This document shows, piece by piece, positions 1 to 11,826 of a stretch of DNA of 64,000 nucleotides. How positions within the stretch are numbered: position 1 is the first letter of the stretch; each line of letters begins with the position of its first letter. The stretch comes from Taklimakanibacter albus (GTDB taxonomy: Bacteria; Pseudomonadota; Alphaproteobacteria; Rhizobiales; Aestuariivirgaceae). The position numbers and the translations under genes were made by a program. The DNA lies in the NCBI RefSeq assembly GCF_016595235.1, contig NZ_JAENHL010000006.1:496001-560000 (forward strand), given 5' to 3'. The notes below the pieces were generated by a model. That model did not search any database. It saw only the letters and a list, made by a program, of their open reading frames with translations, and was not told where the DNA came from.

Positions 1-28
1 ATTCCGGGTCAGAGCTGGGTCTCCATAG

Positions 29-2663
<2,635 letters not shown>

Positions 2664-2667
<4 letters not shown>

Positions 2668-3338
2668 GGCCTTTCGATCTTTCGGTCTATCTCGTGCTCG
2701 ATCCGCTGCTCTGCCGTGATCTGTCGATGGTCGAGACGACACGCGCCGCCGTGGCGGGTGGCGTCACCATGGTGCAACTGCGCGACAAGGAGGTCGGCAC
2801 CGCCCGCATGATCGAGACCGGGCTGGCGCTCAGGGCGGTATTGGCGGGCACCGGCGTCCCGCTCATCGTCAATGACGATGTCGAGGCGGCCATCGCGATT
2901 GCCGCCGATGGCCTGCATGTGGGCCAGGAGGACATGATGGCGGTGGAGGCGCGCCGGCGTATCGGACCCGACATGATCCTCGGTCTTTCGATCGAGACGC
3001 CACAGGCGGCGCGCGCGATGAATGGCACCATCGTCGACTATGTCGGCCTCGGCCCGGTCTTCGCTACACCGACCAAGGCGGACCACAAGCCGCCCATAGG
3101 TTTTGCCGGCCTGGCGGAGCTCGTGGCGCTCTGCAAGCTCCCGGCGGTGGCGATCGGTGGACTCAAGGTCGAACATGCCGCATCCGTGATCGCGGCCGGG
3201 GCGGACGGGCTGGCTGTGATCTCAGCCATTTGCGGCCAGCCCGATCCGCGCGCCGAAGCGGCGCGCCTCGCCGATGCGGTCAGGAGCGCCAGAGCGCGTG
3301 GAAATGATGCAGCGGCCCGTGGCCATGCCCGACGGTGA
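2664..3338 (+). CDS. thiE: Thiamine-phosphate synthase ThiE
   Basis: Joins HMP pyrophosphate and thiazole phosphate to thiamine phosphate. The 224-residue TIM-barrel protein shows the family motifs in order: VQLRDKE near residue 37, VNDDVEAAIAIAADGLHVGQ (phosphate and Mg binding) near 70, GLGPVFATPTKADHKPPIGF near 128 and AIGGL near 167. The ATG at 2664 overlaps the thiM stop (ATGA). The last 59 bases overlap the 3' end of thiD on the opposite strand, so the ThiE tail of about 20 residues (rich in Ala, Arg and His) is read antisense to the ThiD C terminus. Confidence 0.96.
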
Positions 3339-4083
3339 GCTCATCGCTCGCGGCGAGCGCGCCTGAGAGATAATCCTTGGCGCGCCGCACGCTCTCTTCC
3401 ATTCCATGACGGGGGAGCAGAGCGGCGATGGCGGCCGAGAGCGTGCAGCCGGTGCCGTGATCATTCTTGGTGGTGATGCGCGGCGCCGAGAATTCGACGC
3501 TGCCGCCGCTGCCGAGCAGGATATCGGTGCTTTCGGCCGAGCCTTCGAGATGGCCGCCTTTGAGCAGCACCCATTCGGACCCGAGCTCGAGGAGGTCCTT
3601 GGCGCGCGCCTGCATTTCCGTCGCGCTCCACTGCGGCTCAGCGCCGAGCAGCACCGCGGCCTCCGGCAGGTTCGGCGTGATGAGGGTCGACAGTGGCACC
3701 AGCACATCGCGAATGGCGGCGATCGCATCAGGGCGCAGGAGATGGTGTCCGCTCTTCGCGACCATGACCGGATCGAGCACGATCCGCTTGGCGCCATGAC
3801 GCTTGAGGCGATCGGCGATCGCTTCGGCGATGGCCGCCGTCGCCACCATGCCGATCTTGACCGCATCGACCCGCACATCTTCGAACACCGCATCGATCTG
3901 GTCAGCGATGAAGCTGGGCTCCAGCGTCACGAAGGAACGGACACCTTGCGTGTTCTGGGCGACGACCGCGGTGACGGCGGCCATGCCATAGGCACCTTGG
4001 GCCGAGAACGTCTTGAGATCGGCATGGATGCCGGCGCCGCCGGTCGGGTCTGTGCCGGCGATGCTGAGGATATTCGGGATCAT
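3280..4083 (-). CDS. thiD: Hydroxymethylpyrimidine/phosphomethylpyrimidine kinase ThiD
   Basis: Ribokinase-family enzyme that phosphorylates HMP and HMP phosphate to the pyrophosphate used by ThiE. The 267-residue sequence has the N-terminal substrate motif (AGTDPTGGAGIHADLKTF) and the C-terminal anion-hole motif NDHGTGCTLSAAIA. It is convergent with thiE and overlaps it by 59 bases, an arrangement that keeps the thiamine genes together although thiD is transcribed with purN and purM. Its ATG overlaps the purN stop by four bases, so it is the last gene of purM-purN-thiD. Confidence 0.96.
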   Translation of the reverse strand: MIPNILSIAGTDPTGGAGIHADLKTFSAQGAYGMAAVTAVVAQNTQGVRSFVTLEPSFIADQIDAVFEDVRVDAVKIGMVATAAIAEAIADRLKRHGAKRIVLDPVMVAKSGHHLLRPDAIAAIRDVLVPLSTLITPNLPEAAVLLGAEPQWSATEMQARAKDLLELGSEWVLLKGGHLEGSAESTDILLGSGGSVEFSAPRITTKNDHGTGCTLSAAIAALLPRHGMEESVRRAKDYLSGALAASDELTVGHGHGPLHHFHALWRS

Positions 4084-4724
4084 GGAATGGTGAGCGGCAG
4101 GCGCAGCCCGGACTTGGCCGGGGTGAGCTTCTCGCCGTCGACCCGGATGGCGCCAGAGGCCACTAGAGCCAGCGCGCGGGGATAGATCTTGTGCTCCGCG
4201 TCGAGCACGCGCGCCGCGAGTGTCTCGGGCGTATCGGCCCTGAGAACCGGCACCGAGGCTTGCGCGATCAGCGGGCCGTCATCGACGTCGCTCCTGACGA
4301 AATGCACGCTGCAGCCATGGCGCGTGATCTTGTCGGCGAGCGCCCGCTCATGTGTATGAAGACCCTTGTAAGCGGGCAGCAGGGAGGGGTGGATATTGAT
4401 CATCCGGTCGCGCCAGCGCCCGACGAAACCTTCCGTCATGATGCGCATGAAGCCGGCGCAGGCGACGAGCTCGACGCCATGGCGCTTGAGCGCCGCATCG
4501 AGTGCGTCATCAAAGGCTTCGCGCGATGCATGTGCCTTGTGGTCGACGACTTCGGTGGCGATGCCTTCTGCTTGTGCGAAAGCGAGGCCGGCGGCAGAAG
4601 GCCGGTTGGAGACGACCACCACGATCTCGGCCGGATAGGCGGGATCGCGCGCCGCTTTAACCAGGGCTTGCATATTCGAGCCCCGGCCTGAAATGAGAAT
4701 GCCGGTTTTCCTGCGCGCGCCCAT
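4080..4724 (-). CDS. purN: Phosphoribosylglycinamide formyltransferase PurN
   Basis: Transfers the formyl group of 10-formyl-THF to GAR in purine synthesis. The 214-residue protein has the N-terminal phosphate-binding GRGSN motif, the catalytic segment INIHPSLLPAYKG with its His, and the downstream DVDDGPLIAQ segment containing the catalytic Asp. The start overlaps the purM stop by one base (4724 shared), and the stop overlaps the thiD start, giving a tight purM-purN-thiD transcription unit. Confidence 0.97.
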   Translation of the reverse strand: MGARRKTGILISGRGSNMQALVKAARDPAYPAEIVVVVSNRPSAAGLAFAQAEGIATEVVDHKAHASREAFDDALDAALKRHGVELVACAGFMRIMTEGFVGRWRDRMINIHPSLLPAYKGLHTHERALADKITRHGCSVHFVRSDVDDGPLIAQASVPVLRADTPETLAARVLDAEHKIYPRALALVASGAIRVDGEKLTPAKSGLRLPLTIP

Positions 4725-5806
4725 CAGAGCGCGAGCCGCCCGCGGGGCTTGACCTGCTCTTCACCTTCCTGGCGTTCGGCGATGGTTCCCACCCGCACGA
4801 CCTGCTCGCCCTGATCCTGGAGGAGGCGCATCACCTCATCGGCGCTTTCCGCCGTCGTGACGCAGATCATGCCGATGCCGCAATTGAAGGTGCGCAGCAT
4901 CTCGCGCTCGCTGATATTGCCGACCTGCTGCAGCCAGCCGAAGACCTTCGGGCAGGGGATCTGCGCCAGATCGATCTCGGCCACGGTATGGGCCGGGAGC
5001 ACGCGCGGGATGTTCTCGAGGAAGCCGCCGCCGGTGATATGGGCGAGCGCCTTGATGCCGGATGAAGCTTTGAGCGCAGCAAGCACCGGCTTCACATAGA
5101 TGCGGGTGGGCGTGAGGAGCGCTTCGCCCAGCGTCTTGTCGGGAGCAAAGGGCGCTTTGTCCCCATATTTAAGACCGCTGATATCGGCCAGGCGGCGGAT
5201 CAGCGAATAGCCGTTCGAATGCGGGCCCGAGGAAGCCAGGCCCAATATGACGTCGCCCGGCCCGACATCGGGTTTGGGCAGGATGTTCTCGCGCTCGACC
5301 GCGCCGACCGCGAAACCGGCGAGATCGTAATCGCCGCCATGATACATGCCCGGCATCTCGGCGGTCTCACCACCGATGAGGGCGCAGCCGGCCTGCCGGC
5401 AGCCTTCGGCGATGCCGGCGATGACGTCGCGCGCCTCGTTTACCTGGAGCTTGCCGGTCGCGAAATAGTCGAGGAAGAACAGGGGCTCGGCGCCTTGCAC
5501 GACGAGATCGTTGACCGACATGGCGACGAGGTCGATGCCGACAGTGCCATGCAGGCCGGAATCGATGGCGATGCGTAATTTCGTGCCGACCCCGTCATTG
5601 GCCGCGACCAGGACCGGGTCCTTGAAGCCGCAGGCCTTGAGGTCGAAAAGGCCGCCGAAGCCGCCCAGCGCCGAATCGGTTCCGATGCGCGCCGTCGCCT
5701 TGGCGAGGGGCTTGATAGCCTCGACCAGGGCGTTTCCGGCCGAAATATCAACGCCTGCGTCGGCGTAGGAAATGCCATTATGGCCGTCTTGTTTGCCTGC
5801 GCCCAT
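4724..5806 (-). CDS. purM: Phosphoribosylformylglycinamidine cyclo-ligase PurM
   Basis: ATP-dependent ring closure to aminoimidazole ribotide, which also feeds ThiC. The sequence shows [14 protein letters not shown] at the N terminus, the [14 protein letters not shown]/substrate segment and [11 protein letters not shown], all typical of PurM. The open frame runs up to 5899, but family members start about 10-15 residues before the SYADAGVDI block. ATG at 5806 gives a 360-residue protein and has GAGG 12 bases upstream; ATG at 5824 (366 residues) is the alternative. The extra frame beyond 5824 overlaps an intergenic hairpin and is not likely to be coding. Confidence 0.95.
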   Translation of the reverse strand: MGAGKQDGHNGISYADAGVDISAGNALVEAIKPLAKATARIGTDSALGGFGGLFDLKACGFKDPVLVAANDGVGTKLRIAIDSGLHGTVGIDLVAMSVNDLVVQGAEPLFFLDYFATGKLQVNEARDVIAGIAEGCRQAGCALIGGETAEMPGMYHGGDYDLAGFAVGAVERENILPKPDVGPGDVILGLASSGPHSNGYSLIRRLADISGLKYGDKAPFAPDKTLGEALLTPTRIYVKPVLAALKASSGIKALAHITGGGFLENIPRVLPAHTVAEIDLAQIPCPKVFGWLQQVGNISEREMLRTFNCGIGMICVTTAESADEVMRLLQDQGEQVVRVGTIAERQEGEEQVKPRGRLAL

Positions 5807-5891
5807 GCCGCTAGTTTGCCTCATTGATCTAGGAATTCTGCTGTGATCCGGGGTGCCGGGGCTGAATAGCCCGAACGGTGCCTTAGATAAA

Positions 5892-5917
5892 GCGCTCAAT
5901 TGGGCTCAACTGAGCGC
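5892..5917. repeat. Small inverted repeat GCGCTCA/TGAGCGC
   Basis: Seven-base arms at 5892-5898 and 5911-5917 with a 12-base loop, at the purM side of the purM/DUF2066 divergent gap. The arms share the AGCGCTC core with the larger hairpin at 5980-6027. It may be part of the same composite element. Confidence 0.5.
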
Positions 5918-5922
5918 CTCAG

Positions 5923-5965
5923 AACCTTACCCGATCGGATTGTTGTAATCCGATCGGGTAAGGTT
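5923..5965. repeat. Perfect 19-bp-arm palindrome
   Basis: Arms AACCTTACCCGATCGGATT (5923-5941) and its exact reverse complement (5947-5965) are separated by GTTGT. There is no T-run on either side, so it is not a standard terminator, and it sits between divergent genes. It is followed 14 bases later by the two-tier hairpin at 5980-6027, an arrangement mirrored near 51657-51779. Confidence 0.85.
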
Positions 5966-5979
5966 CGAGTTTGTACTTG

Positions 5980-6027
5980 GAGCGCTTCCTGATCGCCAAA
6001 GTCGGGTGACTTTGGCGGGAAGCGCTC
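5980..6027. repeat. Two-tier bulged hairpin, copy A of a dispersed intergenic repeat
   Basis: Lower stem GAGCGCTTCC/GGAAGCGCTC (5980-5989 and 6018-6027), a one-sided four-base bulge TGAT, upper stem CGCCAAAGTC/GACTTTGGCG and a four-base loop. The reverse complement of 51657-51704 matches this 48-base sequence at 43 of 48 positions by hand alignment, so the two are copies of one dispersed element in opposite orientation. This copy ends about 20 bases before the DUF2066 start. Confidence 0.85.
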
Positions 6028-6048
6028 TGGGCAGATGGAGTTTAGTGA

Positions 6049-7173
6049 ATGACGTGCCGTTCCAGGGGCCTCCTCGGGGCCTTCCTGACCTTTCTCATCC
6101 TTGCCGCGCCGCTGAAAGCCTGGGCCGTTGGCCCGGTCGAAACCGGCCTGTTTTCGGTTACCGGCGTGGAGGTGGACGTCACCGACAAGGACGCCGCCAC
6201 GGCCCGCACCCGCGCCATCATCGAGGCCCAGGTCAAAGCCTTCTACCAACTGGCCGAAAGGCTGGGCTCGCCCGAGGCCGCCAAGCGGCTTCAGGGCATG
6301 GATGCCCGCGATATCGGCCGTATGCTGCGTTCCCTGAGCATCGAGGAGGAGCGCTCCGGCCCCGGCCGTTATATCGGCAAGCTCACCGTGCGCTTCCTGC
6401 CCGGCAAGATCCGGGAACTGTTCGGCCGCTATGGTATCGACGTCGTCGAGGAGCAGGCCCCGCCGCTGGTCGTCCTGCCGCTGTGGAAAGGGCCGAACGG
6501 GCTGGTCCTCTGGGAAGACAATCTCTGGCGCAAGGCCTGGCTCGACCTTAAGGCCGAGCAGTCGCTGGTGCCGATCATCGTGCCTCTGGGCGATCTCCAG
6601 GACACCTCCGCCATCAGCCCGGAGGAAGTCGCCGCCGGCGACGCCATCAAGCTCGAGAGCCTGATGATCCGCTATGAGGCCAAGGCCGTGCTCGTCGCCA
6701 TCGCCGAACCGGACCCCTCGGGTGGCATCCGCGCCGTGATGCAGGGCGATTCGCCGCTCGGTAAGATCAATTTCGACAAGACCTATACCGCCGAGGACGG
6801 CACGCTTGAATCGGCTGCCGCCGCCGCGGCGCGGCGGTTCGACGACGTTATGCTGGAAAAGTGGCGCTCGGTGCGCCTCAAGGTCGCCGCCGAGGCTCAA
6901 GCCCGCGTCGCGGCCGAGCAGCAGGAATCGCGCGCCTCGCGTTCGATGCCGGTCGCCGTACCGTTTTCGGGCATCTATCAGTGGAACGGCATCCGCGCCC
7001 GGCTTATGGCGACCCCGGGCGTCGTTGGCGTCGATGTCTCGACCATCGCCGAGAATGGCGCCGTCATCCAGCTGGCTTTCGTCGACTCGGTCCAGGATCT
7101 GCAGCAGGCTTTGTCGGGAAGCGGCCTCAGGCTGGTGCAGGCGGGCGGGACATGGGTACTGCAGCCGTTGTAA
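6049..7173 (+). CDS. DUF2066 domain protein, exported
   Basis: Uncharacterised 374-residue protein. Residues 1-26 form a signal peptide (basic start, hydrophobic core, ending LKAWA). The mature part begins with the DUF2066 pattern: VTDKDAATARTRAIIEAQ, then RLGSPEAAKRLQGM and the strand LTVRFLPGKIRELFGRYGI. The second half has three hydrophobic-strand blocks ending with WVLQPL. Families of this type are periplasmic or envelope proteins without a known reaction. It is divergent from purM across the palindromic gap and begins the run that continues with the phosphatidyltransferase and permease genes. Confidence 0.75.
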   Translation: MTCRSRGLLGAFLTFLILAAPLKAWAVGPVETGLFSVTGVEVDVTDKDAATARTRAIIEAQVKAFYQLAERLGSPEAAKRLQGMDARDIGRMLRSLSIEEERSGPGRYIGKLTVRFLPGKIRELFGRYGIDVVEEQAPPLVVLPLWKGPNGLVLWEDNLWRKAWLDLKAEQSLVPIIVPLGDLQDTSAISPEEVAAGDAIKLESLMIRYEAKAVLVAIAEPDPSGGIRAVMQGDSPLGKINFDKTYTAEDGTLESAAAAAARRFDDVMLEKWRSVRLKVAAEAQARVAAEQQESRASRSMPVAVPFSGIYQWNGIRARLMATPGVVGVDVSTIAENGAVIQLAFVDSVQDLQQALSGSGLRLVQAGGTWVLQPL

Positions 7174-7206
7174 GATGACACCAGCAACCATCATCTTCTT
7201 CGCCAC

Positions 7207-7761
7207 ATGAATTTGCCGAATATCATCTCCATCGGCCGGATTCTGCTGGTGCCGGTCACCATCTGGCTGATCGTCGCCGGCCAGTTCGGGCTCGCTTTCC
7301 TGTTCTTTATCATGGCCGGCGTCAGCGACGGCATCGACGGCTATATTGCGCGCCGCTACCAGATGAAGACGCAGCTCGGCGCCTATCTCGATCCGCTCGC
7401 CGACAAGCTGCTGCTGGTGTCGATCTATGTATCGCTGGGCTTGCTGCAGCATATGCCGGCCTGGCTCGTCATCCTGGTCGCCTCGCGCGACGTGCTGATC
7501 GTCGGTGCCGTGATTCTCTCGTGGATTCTCGACAAGCCCCTCAAGATGCAGCCGCTCATCACCAGCAAGGTCAATACCGCCGCTCAGATCATCCTGGCCG
7601 GCGGGCAGCTGGCGGTGCTCGCCTGGATGTCGGACGCCACCTGGTTCCTCAATATCGGCAGCGCCGTCGTGGCTTTCCTCACCGTCGCCTCCGCCGCTCT
7701 TTACATGCGGGCATGGGCCCGCCATATGGCCAACGGAACCAGCACGAGGGACGCGCCATGA
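7207..7761 (+). CDS. CDP-alcohol phosphatidyltransferase (PgsA-like)
   Basis: Integral membrane enzyme that moves a phosphatidyl group from CDP-diacylglycerol to an alcohol; glycerol phosphate is the likeliest acceptor from its resemblance to PgsA, but the substrate is not proven. The complete family signature D-G-x2-A-R-x8-G-x3-D-x3-D is present from D44 to D66. There are about four or five hydrophobic segments in 184 residues. The stop overlaps the start of the following permease gene (ATGA at 7758-7761), so the two are translationally coupled. Confidence 0.9.
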   Translation: MNLPNIISIGRILLVPVTIWLIVAGQFGLAFLFFIMAGVSDGIDGYIARRYQMKTQLGAYLDPLADKLLLVSIYVSLGLLQHMPAWLVILVASRDVLIVGAVILSWILDKPLKMQPLITSKVNTAAQIILAGGQLAVLAWMSDATWFLNIGSAVVAFLTVASAALYMRAWARHMANGTSTRDAP

Positions 7762-8873
7762 CATTGCAGCGGCAATTCACCTTCTGGGCCGTGGCGCTGG
7801 CGGTGGTTATCCTGGCTCTCTGGCTCCTCGGCGATATCATGCTGCCTTTCATCGCCGGGTTGGTGCTGGCCTATTTCCTCGATCCCGTTGCCGATGCATT
7901 GGAGCGTCTGGGCCTGCCGCGGCTTGCCGCGACGCTGCTCATCCTCATTTCGAGCATTCTGGTCATCGTCATCCTCCTGGTGCTGCTATTGCCGGTGCTG
8001 GGTGACCAGATCGCACGCTTCTCCTCCAATCTGCCGGGCTACATGCAGGCGCTGGTCAAGCTCTTCGACGAGCTCGCGCCACAATGGCTGAAGGACATGC
8101 TGGCCTCCTCGGGCACCAATCTGCCGGCTTCGCTGTCCGATCTCGCCGGCAAGGCGGCCGGTTGGGTGGCGGCGATCCTGACCTCGATCCTGTCCGGCAG
8201 CCTGGCGCTGGTGAATGTCATCTCGCTCCTGGTCGTCACCCCGATCGTCGCCTTCTACATGCTGAACGACTGGGACCGCATGGTCGAAAAGGTCGATGGC
8301 TGGCTGCCGCGCGATCATCTGACGACTGTCCGCCGCCTCGCCACCCAGATCGATGAAGCCATGGCGGGCTTCATCCGCGGCCAGGGCACCGTCTGCCTTC
8401 TGCTCGGAGTCTTCTATGCCGTGGCGCTGTCCTTCGCCGGGCTCAATTTCGGCCTGCTGATCGGGCTCGGGGCAGGGCTCCTGAGCTTCATTCCCTATGT
8501 CGGCTCGATCATCGGCGGCGTTCTTGCCATCGGCATGGCGCTCATCCAGTTCTGGCCCGATTGGGCGCATATCATCATCATCATCGCCATTTTCGCCGGC
8601 GGCCAGTTCATCGAGGGAAATTTTCTGTCGCCCAACCTGGTCGGCAACCGTATCGGCCTCCACCCGGTCTGGCTGATGTTCGCGCTTTTTGCCTTCGGCT
8701 ATCTCTTCGGCTTCGTCGGCCTTCTGCTCGCCGTGCCGCTGGCTGCCGCGGTCGGCGTGCTGGTCCGTTTCGCCATCGAGCAATATCTGAAAAGTCCGCT
8801 CTATCTGGGCATACCGACTCAAAAAAAGCTCCCTGAGCCCAGTGAGCCCAAGCGCCGGAGCCCGCCCAAATAA
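7758..8873 (+). CDS. AI-2E family transporter (PerM/DUF20 type)
   Basis: Polytopic membrane protein of the PerM/YdiK family (371 residues from ATG 7758). It shows paired N-terminal transmembrane helices, a central amphipathic portion (about residues 95-150) and a C-terminal block of helices with the family pattern GxxxxxxFIPYVGSIIGG and the segment FIEGNFLSPNLVGNRIGLHP. The reading frame is open further upstream, but ATG 7758 overlaps the previous stop and gives the correct N terminus. Family members include the putative autoinducer-2 exporter TqsA; the true substrate is unknown. It lies directly before hdaA, as in other rhizobia. Confidence 0.9.
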   Translation: MTLQRQFTFWAVALAVVILALWLLGDIMLPFIAGLVLAYFLDPVADALERLGLPRLAATLLILISSILVIVILLVLLLPVLGDQIARFSSNLPGYMQALVKLFDELAPQWLKDMLASSGTNLPASLSDLAGKAAGWVAAILTSILSGSLALVNVISLLVVTPIVAFYMLNDWDRMVEKVDGWLPRDHLTTVRRLATQIDEAMAGFIRGQGTVCLLLGVFYAVALSFAGLNFGLLIGLGAGLLSFIPYVGSIIGGVLAIGMALIQFWPDWAHIIIIIAIFAGGQFIEGNFLSPNLVGNRIGLHPVWLMFALFAFGYLFGFVGLLLAVPLAAAVGVLVRFAIEQYLKSPLYLGIPTQKKLPEPSEPKRRSPPK

Positions 8874-9577
8874 TGGGCACCGAAGGACGCCAGCTTGCAT
8901 TCGACCTGCCGCACCGTCCCGCCTCCGGGCGCGATGATTTCCTGGTCACGCCGTCCAACGAAAAGGCGGTGGCGCTCATCGACCTGTGGCCCAACTGGCC
9001 CTCGCATGTCCTGATCCTGCTCGGCCCGCCGGGCAGCGGTAAATCCCACCTCGCCGCGGTCTGGCGTGAGACGACCGGCGCCCGGATCATCGCTCCGCCT
9101 GAGATCCACAAGGAATCCGTGCCCGACCTTCTCCAAAAGGGGGCGCTGGTGATCGAGGACGCTCCCGGCGAAAGGCTGGACGAGGCGGGATTCTTCCATC
9201 TTCTCAACCTCGCCCGTGAGCAGAAGGCGTCGATCCTCATCACCGCCCGTCAAGCCCCGCTCGGCTGGGGCATTGCGTTGCCGGACCTTATTTCGAGGCT
9301 CAAGGCGGCGCCTGTCGCCCAATTGGGCGCTCCAGACGACGAATTGCTGCGCGGCGTCCTGGTCAAGCTCTTCGCCGACCGCCAGATCGCGGTCGACGAG
9401 GCCACGGTGAGCTATCTCCTGGCCCGGATGCCGCGGGAACTCGATGCCGCCCGCAGCCTAGTGGCCGAGATCGACCGGCGGGCGCTGGAGGAGCGGGCCG
9501 AGGTCACGCGGAATTTTGCCGCCAGGGTGCTTGGGGATATAACATCTCCAGGGCTTTTCGCCGAGGATGAGGGTTAA
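8873..9577 (+). CDS. hdaA: DnaA-related regulator HdaA
   Basis: Hda-type protein that promotes hydrolysis of ATP bound to DnaA after replication starts and so limits re-initiation. The 234-residue sequence starts with a beta-clamp-binding motif, QLAFDLP, and has a Walker A motif GPPGSGKS near residue 57 followed by a Walker B-like VIEDAPG and a DnaA-type AAA+ lid (ISRLKAAPVAQL...). It lacks the DnaA DNA-binding domain. The ATG shares one base with the previous stop (TAATG). The order permease-hdaA-ppk-ppx is conserved in Hyphomicrobiales. Confidence 0.88.
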   Translation: MGTEGRQLAFDLPHRPASGRDDFLVTPSNEKAVALIDLWPNWPSHVLILLGPPGSGKSHLAAVWRETTGARIIAPPEIHKESVPDLLQKGALVIEDAPGERLDEAGFFHLLNLAREQKASILITARQAPLGWGIALPDLISRLKAAPVAQLGAPDDELLRGVLVKLFADRQIAVDEATVSYLLARMPRELDAARSLVAEIDRRALEERAEVTRNFAARVLGDITSPGLFAEDEG

Positions 9578-9651
9578 CGGAATTCCTTCATCGTTCGGTC
9601 ATATGGGCTGGGTAGAGGCTCTGAAACTGGGGTTTCCGGCAGGATCGCGCG

Positions 9652-11826
9652 ATGAACGAGATTTCTCTCTCCATAGAACCGACGAATACGACCGGGCTCA
9701 CCGACCCTGGCCGCTTCATCAACCGCGAATTGTCCTGGCTTGTCTTCAATATGCGGGTTCTGGAAGAGGCCCGCAACGCCAGTCACCCGCTCCTTGAGCG
9801 CCTGCGCTTCCTCTCCATATCGGGCAACAACCTCGACGAATTCTTCATGGTGCGCGTCGCCGGCCTCGTCGGCCAGATGCGCGCCAGGCTCGCCGAACTG
9901 AGCCAGGACGGCCTGACGCCCGCCGAGCAGCTCGACCAGGTGCGCAAGCTCGCCCAGGAGCTGATGAGCGAGCAGGATACGCGCTGGCTGCAATTGCGCG
10001 ACGAACTGAGCCAGAACGGCATCCACATCACCGATGGCTCCGATCTCAACGAGGAGGAGCGTGCCTGGCTCAGCGAGCGCTTCCTGAGCCACATCCTGCC
10101 GGTGGTCACGCCGATCGCCATCGACCCGGCCCATCCTTTCCCCTTCATTCCCAATCGCGGCTTCATCATCGCACTCCAGCTCAAGCGCCGTCGCGACGGC
10201 GGCATGATGAACGCGCTGCTTCCCATTCCTCAGCAGCTCGACCGTTTCATCAGGCTGCCGGGCGCCATCGCGCGCTTCATCTCGCTCGAGAACATGCTGT
10301 CCTTTTTCGTGCCCAGACTCTTTCCCGGTTATGACGTGCTGGGGCAGGGGCTGATCCGCCTCATCCGCGACAGCGATATCGAAATCGAGGAAGAGGCGGA
10401 AGATCTGGTGCTGCTTTTCGAAAGCGCCCTCAAACGCCGCCGCCGCGGTTCGGTGATCCGCATGGAGATCGACGCTGCCTGTCCCTCCAACTTGCGCGAC
10501 TTCATCGCCGACGAGCTCGACGTGTCGGCCGACGTGATGGTCACCTGCGCCGGCCTCATCGGCTATTCCGACACCAAGCAGCTCATTCTCGACGAGCGTC
10601 CGGATCTCAAATTCAAGCCCTTCGTGGCGCGTTTCCCGGAGCGCATCCGTGACCATGGCGGCGACTGCTTCGCCGCCATCCGCCAGAAGGACATCATCGT
10701 CCATCACCCTTACGAATCTTTCGACGTCGTCGTCCAGTTCGTCCGCCAGGCCGCCCAGGACCCCGATGTCGTCGCCATCAAACAGACGCTCTACCGCACC
10801 TCGAATGACAGCCCGATCGTCGCGGCGCTGATCAAGGCGGCGGAAGCCGGCAAGTCCGTCATGGCGCTGGTCGAGCTGAAAGCCCGCTTCGACGAGGAAG
10901 CCAATATCGCCTGGGCGCGCAATCTCGAACGCGCCGGCGCCCAGGTCGTCTTCGGCTTCATCGAGCTCAAGACTCACGCCAAGGTCTCGATGGTGGTGCG
11001 CCGCGAGGGCGGCAATATGCGCACCTACGTGCATTTCGGCACCGGCAACTATCATCCGGTGACGGCCAAGATCTATACCGACCTCTCCTTCTTCACCTGC
11101 GATCCGGCGCTCGCGCGCGACGCCTCCAGGCTTTTCAATTACATTTCGGGTTATGCCGAGCCCGAGGATCTCGAGAAGATCTCACTGTCGCCCATCGGCA
11201 TGAAGGCGCAGCTTCTCGAGGACATCGAGGACGAGATCGAGCATGTGAAGGAAGGCCGGCCCGGCCAGATCTGGGCCAAGCTCAACTCGCTGGTCGATCC
11301 CGGCATCATCGATGCGCTTTATACGGCGAGCCAGGCCGGCGTTCAGATCGACCTCGTGGTGCGCGGCATCTGCTGCCTGAGGCCCGGCGTGCCAGGCCTG
11401 TCGGAAAACATCCGCGTCAAGAGCATCATCGGCCGCTTCCTCGAGCATAGCCGCATCATCTGCTTCGGCGCCGGCCACGGCCTGCCGCATCAGAGCGCCA
11501 GGGTCTATATCGCGTCGGCCGACTGGATGCCGCGCAACCTGCATCGCCGCGTCGAGACGCTGATTCCGATCGAGAACCCGACGGTGCATGAGCAGGTCAT
11601 GGGCCAGATCATGATGGCCAATATGCGCGACAACGAGCAGAGCTGGGAATTGCTGTCGGACGGCTCTTCGCGCCGCATAGCACCTGGGCCCGACGAGGAG
11701 CCCTTCAATGCCCACACCTATTTCATGAAGAATCCATCTCTCTCTGGACGCGGCAGATCGCTTAAAGGTAGTCTGCCGCCACCGATCACGGCGCGCGTGA
11801 GCAGGAAGTCCAGAGCCAAGAAGTGA
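9652..11826 (+). CDS. ppk: Polyphosphate kinase 1
   Basis: Reversibly polymerises the gamma-phosphate of ATP into polyphosphate. The 724-residue product has the N-terminal helical domain ([20 protein letters not shown]), the catalytic PLD-like domains with [10 protein letters not shown] and the histidine in [11 protein letters not shown] that lines up with the phospho-acceptor region of PPK1, plus [22 protein letters not shown] 9652 lies 74 bases after hdaA. The stop overlaps the GTG start of ppx, so synthesis and degradation of polyphosphate are encoded in one coupled unit. Confidence 0.97.
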   Translation: MNEISLSIEPTNTTGLTDPGRFINRELSWLVFNMRVLEEARNASHPLLERLRFLSISGNNLDEFFMVRVAGLVGQMRARLAELSQDGLTPAEQLDQVRKLAQELMSEQDTRWLQLRDELSQNGIHITDGSDLNEEERAWLSERFLSHILPVVTPIAIDPAHPFPFIPNRGFIIALQLKRRRDGGMMNALLPIPQQLDRFIRLPGAIARFISLENMLSFFVPRLFPGYDVLGQGLIRLIRDSDIEIEEEAEDLVLLFESALKRRRRGSVIRMEIDAACPSNLRDFIADELDVSADVMVTCAGLIGYSDTKQLILDERPDLKFKPFVARFPERIRDHGGDCFAAIRQKDIIVHHPYESFDVVVQFVRQAAQDPDVVAIKQTLYRTSNDSPIVAALIKAAEAGKSVMALVELKARFDEEANIAWARNLERAGAQVVFGFIELKTHAKVSMVVRREGGNMRTYVHFGTGNYHPVTAKIYTDLSFFTCDPALARDASRLFNYISGYAEPEDLEKISLSPIGMKAQLLEDIEDEIEHVKEGRPGQIWAKLNSLVDPGIIDALYTASQAGVQIDLVVRGICCLRPGVPGLSENIRVKSIIGRFLEHSRIICFGAGHGLPHQSARVYIASADWMPRNLHRRVETLIPIENPTVHEQVMGQIMMANMRDNEQSWELLSDGSSRRIAPGPDEEPFNAHTYFMKNPSLSGRGRSLKGSLPPPITARVSRKSRAKK

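Noticed and set aside
5896-7764. 622-codon minus-strand frame across the DUF2066 and phosphatidyltransferase genes
   Set aside because: Low-complexity His/Asp/Arg-rich translation that mirrors well-supported plus-strand genes.
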